From an uncultured Campylobacter sp. (lineage in GTDB: Bacteria > Campylobacterota > Campylobacteria > Campylobacterales > Campylobacteraceae), in contig NZ_CALGPY010000007.1 of NCBI RefSeq assembly GCF_937959485.1, forward strand, positions 1 to 64,000: 64,000 nt of DNA, written 5' to 3'. Shown here one piece after another: positions 50,504 through 58,526 of the stretch; position 1 is the stretch's first letter, and each line of letters starts with the position of its first letter. Position numbers and translations under genes: made by a program. The notes beneath the pieces are model-generated. The model had not been told where the DNA came from, made no database searches, and saw nothing but the letters and a program-made list of their open reading frames with translations.

Positions 50504-51061
50504 ATGATACTGATCGCAGGACTTGGGAATCCTGCTCAGAAATACGCAGACACCAGACACAACGTCGGTTTTATGCTAATCGACGAAATTTTAAAGACGG
50601 GCGGTTTTAGCGAGCTTGGCGCGTCTAAATTCCAAGGCGAGCTTTTTAAAAAGGGCTCGCTGCTTCTTTTAAAACCCCAAACTTTTATGAACTTAAGCGG
50701 CAACTCCGTAAAGGCGGTGAATGATTTTTACAAGCCCGAGCGCATCATTGTGGTGCACGACGATATAGATTTGGATCTGGGCGCCGTTAAATTTAAAAAA
50801 GGCGGCAGTAGCGGCGGGCACAACGGCATCAAATCGATTGATGCGCTAATCGGTGCAGATTACGAGCGCGTGCGTATCGGCGTGGGCAAAAAACGGCAGG
50901 ACCAGGATGCGGCAAATTTCGTGCTCGGAAATTTTAACGAAAGCGAGCGCGAGAAGCTGAGTGAAATTTTACCCTACGTCGCGCGCGCGGTAGAGGAACT
51001 CATTTGCTCGGATATAGAGCAGATCGCGCAAAAATTTACGATTAAAAAGGCTAGGGTGTGA
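50504..51061 (+). CDS. pth: Peptidyl-tRNA hydrolase
   Basis: Recycles peptidyl-tRNA that drops off ribosomes. LIAGLGNPAQKYADTRHNVGF at the start (in parts, catalytic His and Asn), LLLKPQTFMNLSGNSV, IIVVHDDIDLDLGAVKF and GGSSGGHNGIKSID. 185 residues. ATG at 50504 with AGGGG five bases ahead is chosen over the GTG at 50498. It overlaps the next gene by 4 bases. Confidence 0.96.
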   Translation: MILIAGLGNPAQKYADTRHNVGFMLIDEILKTGGFSELGASKFQGELFKKGSLLLLKPQTFMNLSGNSVKAVNDFYKPERIIVVHDDIDLDLGAVKFKKGGSSGGHNGIKSIDALIGADYERVRIGVGKKRQDQDAANFVLGNFNESEREKLSEILPYVARAVEELICSDIEQIAQKFTIKKARV

Positions 51062-52104
51062 AGTTATACGTAAAATACGCGGCTCTTTCCTATCTGAAGT
51101 ATTTTTTTATCCTGCTAATAGCCCTTGAGTGCTTTTATGTAGGCATCGATGTGCTTACAAATCTCAAAGATTTTCCCTCAAGCGCGAATGCCGCTCTTTT
51201 GTATATCGCTCTAACCGCAGCGGTCGCGCTTAGCTACACGCTACCGCTAAGTCTTATTTTTGCGCTTATTTTGATGGGCTTTAATATGATCCGTAGCAAC
51301 GAGCTGGTGAGCTTTTATGCGCTTGGAGTTAGTAAAAACGCTCTGATAATCCCTCCATTTTTGATCGCACTTGCGATTACTGCAGGCTTTATAGCTTTAA
51401 ATTCCACCCCGTTTGCATACGCATTAAAATTTCAAAAGAATTTAACCGATTTATCGCCTACGGGAGGAGATATGTTTTTGAAATTTGAGGGTAAATATGT
51501 CTATATCAAAGCTCTAAACGGTAAAAACGCAAATGATATAACAATCTTTGATATGGGTGATAACTCCGTTGCTTCGCGCTCGCACGCAAGCTCTGGCGAA
51601 TACGCAGGTAAAATTTGGCATCTGCGCGACGTAAATACCACGACTTTACCAGTGCAGCTTAAGCTTGGAGGAAGTGGATTAAAAAGTAAGCTTAGCGCGC
51701 AGAGCGAGGCGCTTAAGGGCTTTGATCCAAGCTCAATTGCAAGCGTTTATGATACGAGTAATGTATATTCGATCAGGGATGCTTTGCGTTCGATCCGTAC
51801 CTTTTCGCATCAAGGCGTTAATATCTCCACCATAAAAGCAAGCCTTTATAATATGATATTTTTTCCGTTATTTGCGCCCTTGGCGGTATTGGTGCTGTAT
51901 TATTACCTGCCCGTTACGGGGCGATTTTTTAATCTCGCGCTGCTAAGTTTTGGATTTTTTATCGCTACGCTATGCGCTTGGGGCGTGCTTTTCGTGTTAA
52001 TTAGGTTTTCTCTCAACGGCGTCATCATCCCAGAACTTGGCATTATCGTGCCCATAACAGCGCTATTAGGCTTTGCGGCATTTTTAGTTTTTAAGCATCG
52101 TTAA
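51058..52104 (+). CDS. LptF/LptG-type permease (YjgP/YjgQ family)
   Basis: Membrane part of the LPS export ABC transporter. 348 residues from a GTG start. N-terminal membrane segments at about 10-30, 50-72 and 95-118 are followed by a periplasmic beta-jellyroll region (about 125-255) and three C-terminal segments (MIFFPLFAPLAVLVLYYYL, LLSFGFFIATLCAWGVLFVL, IVPITALLGFAAFLVF). Only one copy is in this window, so LptF and LptG cannot be told apart. Position between pth and lysA is as in C. jejuni. Confidence 0.85.
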   Translation: MKLYVKYAALSYLKYFFILLIALECFYVGIDVLTNLKDFPSSANAALLYIALTAAVALSYTLPLSLIFALILMGFNMIRSNELVSFYALGVSKNALIIPPFLIALAITAGFIALNSTPFAYALKFQKNLTDLSPTGGDMFLKFEGKYVYIKALNGKNANDITIFDMGDNSVASRSHASSGEYAGKIWHLRDVNTTTLPVQLKLGGSGLKSKLSAQSEALKGFDPSSIASVYDTSNVYSIRDALRSIRTFSHQGVNISTIKASLYNMIFFPLFAPLAVLVLYYYLPVTGRFFNLALLSFGFFIATLCAWGVLFVLIRFSLNGVIIPELGIIVPITALLGFAAFLVFKHR

Positions 52105-52149
52105 GCCTTGATTTGTTAGAATGGCGCAAAATTTATCGGTGGAAATTCT

Positions 52150-53583
52150 ATGGATTCTTCAAGCTTAGCCCGCAAATACGGCACCCCTTTATACGTTTAC
52201 GATTTTAACGAGATACAAAAGAATTTCATAGCGCTCAAAGAGGCCTTCGCGGCGCGCAAGTCGCTCGTCTGCTTCGCGATTAAAGCCAATTCTAACCTTA
52301 GCGTTTTGAAGTTTTTGTCAGATCTAGGCAGCGGTTTTGATTGCGTCAGCATCGGTGAGCTGCGCCGCGCTCTGTATATCGGCGCAAAGAGCTATAAGAT
52401 CATATTCTCTGGCGTCGGCAAGCAAGACAGCGAGCTCGAGTTTGCGCTAAAGTCGGACATCTTGCTGATAAATTTAGAAAGCGAGGCCGAGATGCTGCGC
52501 CTGGAGCGGATCGCGCAAAATCTAAATAAGCCCGCTCGCATCAGCATCCGCGTAAATCCAAACGTTGATGCTAAGACCCATCCTTACATCTCCACGGGGC
52601 TTAGCGAAAACAAATTCGGCGTCAGCATCGAGACCGCGCGCAAGATGTATATCTACGCCAAAAAGAGCAAATTTTTAAATCCCGTCGGTATCCACTTTCA
52701 CATCGGTAGCCAGCTCACGGACATCTCTCCGATCTGCGACGCCGCAAAAATAGTAAGCGATCTGCTGCGAGAGCTACGAGCCCTTGAGATCGATATAAAA
52801 TTTTTCGACGTGGGCGGCGGCATCGGCATCCGCTACGAGGATGAAAAACAGATCGTGCTCTACGACTACGCGCAGGGGATTTTGCGTAGCCTAAGCGGTC
52901 TAGATGTCACGATCGTGTGCGAGCCGGGGCGCTTCATCACGGGAGCTGCGGGGGTATTTCTTACCCGCGTGCTTTACGAAAAACAAAACTGCGGCAAGCG
53001 CTTCGTCATAGTTGACGGCGCGATGAACGATCTCATACGCCCGAGCCTCTACGGCGCGCACCATAAAATCGAGCTTGTAAGCGAGCGCAATTCCGCCTGT
53101 GAAAGCTTCGCGAGCCAAAGCGACACCGAGAATTCTACGGCGCAGAATTTCACACATAGCAAAGCTTTCGGTATCGAGGCTAAGCCCGCTTCAGAGGATT
53201 TCGCACCGCAGAATTCCACGCCGCAAAACGGCGTTTCACAAAGCTTGCAAGGAAATTTTGCGCCACAGAATTCCTCTAATCTAAGCTCCGCCGTGGATAA
53301 TTCTGCGCCGCAAAGCTCCGCAGAGAGCTTAAGCTCCTGCGACGTCGTGGGCCCGATATGCGAAAGCGGCGACTTTTTAGCCAAAGGCGTTAGCCTGCCT
53401 AGCCTACAAAGCGGCGATCTGCTCGCGATAAAAAGTGCCGGCGCCTACGGTTTTTCGATGTCTAGCAACTACAATACCCGCTGTCGCGCCACAGAGGTCG
53501 CGGTTTACGACGGGCAGGACCGCCTGATTAGAAAGCGCGAAAGCTTTGATGAGCTAATCGCGCTCGAAAAGGATTTCGTATGA
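52150..53583 (+). CDS. lysA: Diaminopimelate decarboxylase with a large in-frame insert
   Basis: Last step of lysine synthesis, a PLP enzyme. VCFAIKANSNLSVLKFLSDL (PLP lysine, about 42), FDCVSIGEL, GIHFHIGSQLTD, FFDVGGGIGIRYE, IVCEPGRFITG and, after the insert, VGPICESGDFLAKG (catalytic Cys) and AGAYGFSMSSNYN. Between HHKIELVSERN and CDVVGP (about 311-397) lies an extra Ser/Gln/Asn/Ala-rich stretch with repeats (ENSTAQNFTHS, FAPQNSTPQNG, FAPQNSSNLS, DNSAPQSSAES), coded by spacer-type repeat DNA. 477 residues against about 400 normally. Frame and catalytic residues are intact. Confidence 0.92.
   Translation: MDSSSLARKYGTPLYVYDFNEIQKNFIALKEAFAARKSLVCFAIKANSNLSVLKFLSDLGSGFDCVSIGELRRALYIGAKSYKIIFSGVGKQDSELEFALKSDILLINLESEAEMLRLERIAQNLNKPARISIRVNPNVDAKTHPYISTGLSENKFGVSIETARKMYIYAKKSKFLNPVGIHFHIGSQLTDISPICDAAKIVSDLLRELRALEIDIKFFDVGGGIGIRYEDEKQIVLYDYAQGILRSLSGLDVTIVCEPGRFITGAAGVFLTRVLYEKQNCGKRFVIVDGAMNDLIRPSLYGAHHKIELVSERNSACESFASQSDTENSTAQNFTHSKAFGIEAKPASEDFAPQNSTPQNGVSQSLQGNFAPQNSSNLSSAVDNSAPQSSAESLSSCDVVGPICESGDFLAKGVSLPSLQSGDLLAIKSAGAYGFSMSSNYNTRCRATEVAVYDGQDRLIRKRESFDELIALEKDFV
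53085..53340 (+). repeat. GAATTC/AAATTT-core repeat array inside lysA
   Basis: Units such as GCACCGCAGAATTCCACG, GCGCCACAGAATTCC, ACGGCGCAGAATTTCAC and CTGCGCCGCAAAGCTCC recur at about 25-50-base spacing, in one reading frame. They resemble the spacer array that directly follows lysA and the array in thiL. Confidence 0.7.
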
Positions 53584-53985
53584 TCCGCGCGGCGAGCCGT
53601 CTAAAACAGGGTGCGGTTTTAAATTTCAAATCCGAGCGTGCAGCGGCTTTAAATTTTAACGCCGCAACGAGCGCGGCCTTAAATTTTAAACGCACCGTCG
53701 CTTTAAATTCCAAGCCAGGATGCACCGCCGCTTCAAATTTCAAATCCAAACAAAATGCGCTTCTAAATTTTAAGGCAAAACAAGACCCCGTTTTAAATTT
53801 TAACCGCGCCCCTTTAAATTTCAGATCTCGCTGCGACGAATTTTATCGCGCCTTCTTAGCGCGCGGAAGTTGCGGCGCGGCAATCGCAAGCGATGAAATT
53901 TTAAGATCGCGCGGTAAGAATTTCAAAGCCTGCGGCAAGAGTGGCGGCGTGAAATTTTTAAAACCGAAATTTAGGGGCGAGCAAA
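53584..53985 (+). repeat. AAATTT-core repeat array between lysA and pheA
   Basis: TTTTAAATTTCAAATCC, CTTTAAATTTTAACGCC, CCTTAAATTTTAAACGC, GCTTCAAATTTCAAATCC and CTTCTAAATTTTAAGGC alternate with GC-rich words at about 30-base spacing. A frame beginning at 53580 and overlapping the lysA stop stays open to 54014 and would give ALNFK-type repeats. I treat it as an array and not a gene. In C. jejuni a hydrolase gene occupies this place. Confidence 0.65.
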
Positions 53986-53997
53986 AGGAGGGTTGTG

Positions 53998-55074
53998 ATG
54001 CAAAATATCGATGATCTGCGCGTTTGTATTGACAGACTGGATGATGAAATTTTGCGCCTTATCGACGAGCGCATGGGGTTTGTCAAAAAGATCGGCGAGC
54101 TGAAGCAGACCGCGGGCAGCGCGATCTACCGCCCGGAGCGCGAGCGCTCGATCATTAGCAGGCTGGACGGCGGGAAGGCGCGAAATTTAAGCAAAGAGGC
54201 GATCGAGGCGATATTTTTTGAAATTTTTTCGGTTTCGCGAAATTTAGAAAAGCCGCAGATCGTCGCGTTTTTGGGGCCTTTCGGCACCTATTCGCACCAA
54301 GCCGCCAAGAGCCGCTTCGGCGCGGTAAGCTCCTATCTGCCGCTCTCGAACATCGAAGCGGTCTTTAAGGAGCTTGATAGCGGCGAGGCCAAATACGGCG
54401 TCGTGCCGATCGAAAACAACACCGAAGGCGCGGTGGGAGCGACGCTTGATTGCTTACGAAAATACGAAGGCGTCAAGATCGTCGCCGAAATTTATATGGA
54501 TATCCACCACTGCTTTGCGAGCCACTGCGACGACGTAAGCACGGTGGATCAGATATTCTCGCATCCGCAGGGATACAATCAGTGTCTTAAATTTTTAGAC
54601 GATCACGGCCTTAACGGCGTTAAATTTACCGCGACCAAATCTACCGCGCTTGCGGCGCAGATGGCGGCTGCCACGCCGCACTCCGCCGCGATCTGCTCCA
54701 AGATCGCCGCCGATCTTTACGGCGTGCCGATGATGTTTCAAAAGATCGAGGACAACTCCGCCAATCGTACGCGCTTTTTCGTGCTCAGCGACTTTAAAAA
54801 CCAAAAGAGCGACCGCAACAAAACGAGCATTCTAGCCAAAACCGACGACCGCCCGGGCGGACTCGTGGACCTTTTGCAGATGTTTCGCAACGAGGGGATA
54901 AATTTAACCAAATTAGAAAGCCGCCCTGTTAAGCTTAGGGATTTTAAATGCGTCTTTTATGTCGATTTTGAGGGGCACATCGACGACGAGCGCGTGGCGC
55001 GCGTGCTGCAAAACGCGCAGAAAAACGGGCACGAAGTCACCTGGCTGGGAAGCTATATAAACGGAGGGGAGTGA
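53998..55074 (+). CDS. pheA: Chorismate mutase/prephenate dehydratase
   Basis: Two-step enzyme toward phenylalanine. The chorismate mutase domain (about 1-90) has RVCIDRLDDEILRLIDERM and KKIGELK. The dehydratase domain (about 95-275) has VAFLGPFGTYSHQAAKSRFG, GVVPIENNTEGAVG and NRTRFFVLSD. The ACT regulatory domain has DDRPGGLVDLLQMFRNEGIN and KLESRPVK. About 358 residues. GGAGG precedes; a GTG three bases upstream is an alternative start. It overlaps hisC by one base. Confidence 0.96.
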   Translation: MQNIDDLRVCIDRLDDEILRLIDERMGFVKKIGELKQTAGSAIYRPERERSIISRLDGGKARNLSKEAIEAIFFEIFSVSRNLEKPQIVAFLGPFGTYSHQAAKSRFGAVSSYLPLSNIEAVFKELDSGEAKYGVVPIENNTEGAVGATLDCLRKYEGVKIVAEIYMDIHHCFASHCDDVSTVDQIFSHPQGYNQCLKFLDDHGLNGVKFTATKSTALAAQMAAATPHSAAICSKIAADLYGVPMMFQKIEDNSANRTRFFVLSDFKNQKSDRNKTSILAKTDDRPGGLVDLLQMFRNEGINLTKLESRPVKLRDFKCVFYVDFEGHIDDERVARVLQNAQKNGHEVTWLGSYINGGE

Positions 55075-56183
55075 TGAAATTTAACGAATTCGTAGAAAAT
55101 CTAAGCAATTACGAAGCGGGCAAGCCGATCGAGCTTGTGGTGCGGGAGTTTGGTATCCGCAAGCAGGACGTGTTAAAGCTTGCCAGCAACGAAAACCCCT
55201 TCGGCACGAGCGAGGCGGTGCAGGATGCAATCGTGCAAAACGCGGCACGCGCGCATCTTTACCCCGATGATTCGATGTATGAGCTAAAGGGCGCGCTCGC
55301 CTCTAAATTCGCCGTAGAGCCGCAAAATATCATCATCGGCGCGGGTAGCGATCAGATCATTGAGTTTGCGCTGCACGCCAAGCTCAATTCGCGCCGCGCG
55401 ATACTGCAAGCGGGCGTCACTTTCGCGATGTACGGCATCTACGCAAGCCACTGCGAGGCTAAAGTTTACAAAACGAGCGCGCAGGAGCACGACCTAGCCG
55501 AACTTTTAAAAATTTATAACGCGCACAGGGATGAAATTTCGGTCATCTTTTTGTGTGTGCCGAACAATCCGCTGGGCGAGTGCTTGGATGCGGAGGCGGT
55601 GTATGAGTTCGCCAGCAGCGTAGATGAGAATACGCTTTTAGTGATCGATGCCGCATATAACGAATTTGCAGCGTTTAAAGACGAGCGCAAGAGGCTTGAT
55701 CCTAAGCTTTTAATTGGGAATTTTAAAAACGTGCTCTATCTGGGCACCTTCTCGAAGGTCTATGGGCTGGGCGGCATGCGCGTAGGCTACGGTATCGCGT
55801 CGCGCGTAATCATAAGCGCGCTTTATAAGCTGCGACCGCCCTTTAACATCACGACGCTTAGCCTCGCAGCGGCGATCGCGGCGCTAAAAGACGAGGCTTT
55901 CGTGCAAAAGAGCCTGCAAAACAACGCCGCGCAGATGAGCCGCTTCGAGGATTTTGCGCGCGAGCAAAGCTTAGAATTTATCCCTAGCTACGCAAATTTC
56001 ATCACGTTCAAACTTAGCCCGCCGCTAGATAGTAGCGAGCTTTGCGAGCAGCTTCTACGCCGCGGCATCATCATTAGAAATTTAAAAAGCTACGGACTAA
56101 ACGCTGTGCGCATCACGATCGGCACGCCTGAGCAAAACAATCGCGTCTTTGGCACGCTGGGAGAGATTTTGAGTGGATATTAA
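55074..56183 (+). CDS. hisC: Histidinol-phosphate aminotransferase
   Basis: PLP enzyme of histidine synthesis. KLASNENPFGTSEAVQDAI near the start, FLCVPNNPLGECLDAE, LLVIDAAYNEFA, the PLP lysine in LGTFSKVYGLGGMRVGYGIA (about 218) and VRITIGTPEQN at the end. 369 residues. ATG at 55074 behind GGAGGGG. It overlaps pheA by one base and dxs by 11; in C. jejuni fliF, fliG and fliH stand between hisC and dxs. Confidence 0.95.
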   Translation: MKFNEFVENLSNYEAGKPIELVVREFGIRKQDVLKLASNENPFGTSEAVQDAIVQNAARAHLYPDDSMYELKGALASKFAVEPQNIIIGAGSDQIIEFALHAKLNSRRAILQAGVTFAMYGIYASHCEAKVYKTSAQEHDLAELLKIYNAHRDEISVIFLCVPNNPLGECLDAEAVYEFASSVDENTLLVIDAAYNEFAAFKDERKRLDPKLLIGNFKNVLYLGTFSKVYGLGGMRVGYGIASRVIISALYKLRPPFNITTLSLAAAIAALKDEAFVQKSLQNNAAQMSRFEDFAREQSLEFIPSYANFITFKLSPPLDSSELCEQLLRRGIIIRNLKSYGLNAVRITIGTPEQNNRVFGTLGEILSGY

Positions 56184-58002
56184 AAATAAAAGCCTAGAGG
56201 AGCTACGGGAGCTTTGCACGCAGATTAGAGCGCGCATAATCGAAGTCGTGAGCAAAAACGGCGGCCATCTAAGCTCAAACATGGGCGCGGTCGAGCTCAT
56301 CGTGGCGATGCACTACGTATTTGACGCCGCGAGCGATCCGTTTATCTTCGACGTAAGCCACCAAAGCTACGCACACAAGCTTCTAACGGACCGCTGGGAG
56401 GAGTTCGGCTCGCTTAGACAGTTCGGCGGCATCAGCGGCTATACGAAGCCTAGCGAGAGCAAATTTGATTACTTCGTCGCAGGACACGCCTCGACATCGA
56501 TCTCTTTAGCCGTGGGTGCCGCAAAAGCAATAAACCTAAAGCGCGAAGATCGCGTGCCGGTCGTGCTCATCGGCGACGGCTCGATGAGCGGCGGCATGAC
56601 TTACGAAGCGATGAACGAGTTAGGCGATCTGCGCCTGCCCTGCATCATCATCCTAAATGATAATAAAATGAGTATCAGCAAGCCGATCGGCGCCTTTAGC
56701 AAATACCTAAGCCAAGCGATGGCGGGCGAGACCTATCAAAAATTTAAATCCCACGTAAGAGAGCTACTTTCGCACGCTCCGCAAAGTGCCACATACATGG
56801 CAAAGCGCTTTGAAAATTCCTTAAAACTCATTATACCTGGGATGTATTTTGAGGAGCTGGGGCTCGAATACATCGGCCCGGTGGACGGCCACGACCTAGC
56901 CGATCTCATATCGGCGCTAAAGACGGCAAAAAGCGCGCGCAAACCCGTCGTCGTGCACGCTCAAACGATCAAAGGCAAGGGTTACGACAAGGCCGAGGGA
57001 TATTTGGAGAGCTGGCACGGCGTAGGGCCTTTCGACATTCAAAGCGGAGAATTTAAGAAAAAATCCGCCGCCAAAAGCGCTACGCAAATTTATGCCGAAG
57101 CGCTTTTAAATTTGGCCGCTAAGCATGAAAACGTCGTGGGCGTGACCGCCGCGATGCCAAGCGGCACCGGCATGGATAAGCTGATCGAGAAATTTCCGCA
57201 CCGCTTCTGGGACGTCGCGATCGCGGAGCCTCACGCGCTAAGCTCGATGGCTGCGATGGCGCGCGAGGGTTTTAAGCCGTACGTTACGATATATTCGACC
57301 TTTATGCAGCGCGCGTTCGATCAGATCGTCCATGACGCGGCGATTATGAACTTAAGCTTAGTCCTTGCGATGGATCGAGCGGGCATCGTGGGCGAGGACG
57401 GCGAGACGCACGAGGGGGTCTTTGACGTGAGCTTCTTAAATGCGATCCCAAACGTCAGTATGTGCGCGCCGCGGGATGAGACGAGCTTTAAACGAATCAT
57501 CGAGTACTCCTACGCGCATGAGGGAGTTTTGGCGATCCGCTATCCGCGCGGAAGCTTTATTTTAGAGAACTCCATAGCTACGCCTGCCGTAAAATTTGGC
57601 AAGTCGGTATTTTTACAAGAGCGAGCGGACGCTCGCATAGCTCTCATCGGCTATGGAAACGGCGCGGGCAGAGCGTATAAAACGGCTGCGGCGCTGGAGG
57701 GGCAGATCGAAGCAGACGTCGTGGATCTAGTCTTTGTAAAGCCTTTAGACGCCGAGTTTTTGCGAAGCTTGGCTCGCAAAGATAAAATTTGGTACGTCTT
57801 TAGCGACAATGCCAAAAAGGGCGGCGTCGGTGAAATTTTAAGCGCATTTTTGCAAGAAAATGAAATTTCGGACGTAAAGATCGTAAGCTTCGAGTTTGCT
57901 GATATCTTTTTGCCGCACGGTAAGACTGCCGACGTGGAGCGTAGCTTGGGCTTGGATATCCAAACTCTAACCGAGCGAATATTAAGTGATAAAAAGTATT
58001 AG
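56173..58002 (+). CDS. dxs: 1-deoxy-D-xylulose-5-phosphate synthase
   Basis: First step of the MEP isoprenoid pathway, thiamine-diphosphate dependent. GTG start. HLSSNMGAVELIVAMHYVFD, DVSHQSYAHKLLTDR, VLIGDGSMSGGMTYEAMNEL (thiamine-binding GDGS), LNDNKMSISKPIGAFS, GPVDGHDLADLI, YSTFMQRAFDQIVHDAAIMN and MDRAGIVGEDGETHEGVFD are all present. 609 residues, full length. It is one of the enzymes that need the ThiL product. Confidence 0.97.
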   Translation: MDIKNKSLEELRELCTQIRARIIEVVSKNGGHLSSNMGAVELIVAMHYVFDAASDPFIFDVSHQSYAHKLLTDRWEEFGSLRQFGGISGYTKPSESKFDYFVAGHASTSISLAVGAAKAINLKREDRVPVVLIGDGSMSGGMTYEAMNELGDLRLPCIIILNDNKMSISKPIGAFSKYLSQAMAGETYQKFKSHVRELLSHAPQSATYMAKRFENSLKLIIPGMYFEELGLEYIGPVDGHDLADLISALKTAKSARKPVVVHAQTIKGKGYDKAEGYLESWHGVGPFDIQSGEFKKKSAAKSATQIYAEALLNLAAKHENVVGVTAAMPSGTGMDKLIEKFPHRFWDVAIAEPHALSSMAAMAREGFKPYVTIYSTFMQRAFDQIVHDAAIMNLSLVLAMDRAGIVGEDGETHEGVFDVSFLNAIPNVSMCAPRDETSFKRIIEYSYAHEGVLAIRYPRGSFILENSIATPAVKFGKSVFLQERADARIALIGYGNGAGRAYKTAAALEGQIEADVVDLVFVKPLDAEFLRSLARKDKIWYVFSDNAKKGGVGEILSAFLQENEISDVKIVSFEFADIFLPHGKTADVERSLGLDIQTLTERILSDKKY

Positions 58003-58017
58003 TTAATATCAACTTTG

Positions 58018-58049
58018 TTTAAAGTAAAATTTGATAATATCACTTTAAA
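58018..58049. promoter_or_regulatory. Nested inverted repeat upstream of perR (candidate Per box)
   Basis: TTTAAAGT (58018-58025) and ACTTTAAA (58042-58049) are perfect outer arms, with the palindrome TGATAATATCA (58032-58042) lying between and touching the right arm. It ends 19 bases before the perR ATG. PerR in Campylobacter represses its own gene, so this is a likely operator overlapping the promoter. Confidence 0.5.
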
Positions 58050-58067
58050 ATTTTTTGAAGGACAAAA

Positions 58068-58478
58068 ATGAGCCACGTAGAACTACTCAAAACTTGCGGT
58101 TTGAAAGCAACTCCTCAAAGATTGTGCATCCTAAAGGTGCTGGATCGCCACGAGCATCCTAGCATAGATGACCTATACGAGGGGATCAAGGAGGACTATC
58201 CATCTATTTCGCTAGCGACGGTTTATAAAAATTTAAACACCCTGCTCGACGAAGGGGTCGTGGTCGAGGTGAACGCGCCGAATAAAAAGAGCCGCTACGA
58301 CATTTATCAGATGCCGCACATCCACGTCGTATGCGAAAAATGCGGTAACGTCACGGATCTTTTCATGGATGATGCCTTTAATAAGGACGTTTTGAAAAAC
58401 ATCGAGCGCAAAGCGGGCAATTTCATCCGCAAGCTAAATATCACGGCTACGGTCGAAGACTGCGAAAAGTGTAGATAG
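58068..58478 (+). CDS. perR: Peroxide-responsive regulator PerR (Fur family)
   Basis: Fur-family repressor of peroxide-defence genes. The winged helix is seen in LKATPQRLCILKVLDRHEHP, LYEGIKEDYPSISLATVYKN and LDEGVVVEV; the metal site in HIHVVCEKCGNVTDLF (CxxC) and VEDCEKC at the C-terminus supply structural zinc. 136 residues. It resembles the C. jejuni PerR I know more than Fur, and the place after dxs is the same. Confidence 0.92.
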   Translation: MSHVELLKTCGLKATPQRLCILKVLDRHEHPSIDDLYEGIKEDYPSISLATVYKNLNTLLDEGVVVEVNAPNKKSRYDIYQMPHIHVVCEKCGNVTDLFMDDAFNKDVLKNIERKAGNFIRKLNITATVEDCEKCR

Positions 58479-58526
58479 TTTAAAGAATTTTCTGCTATTA
58501 TTACCCACTTTATTTTTGGAGCGGGT

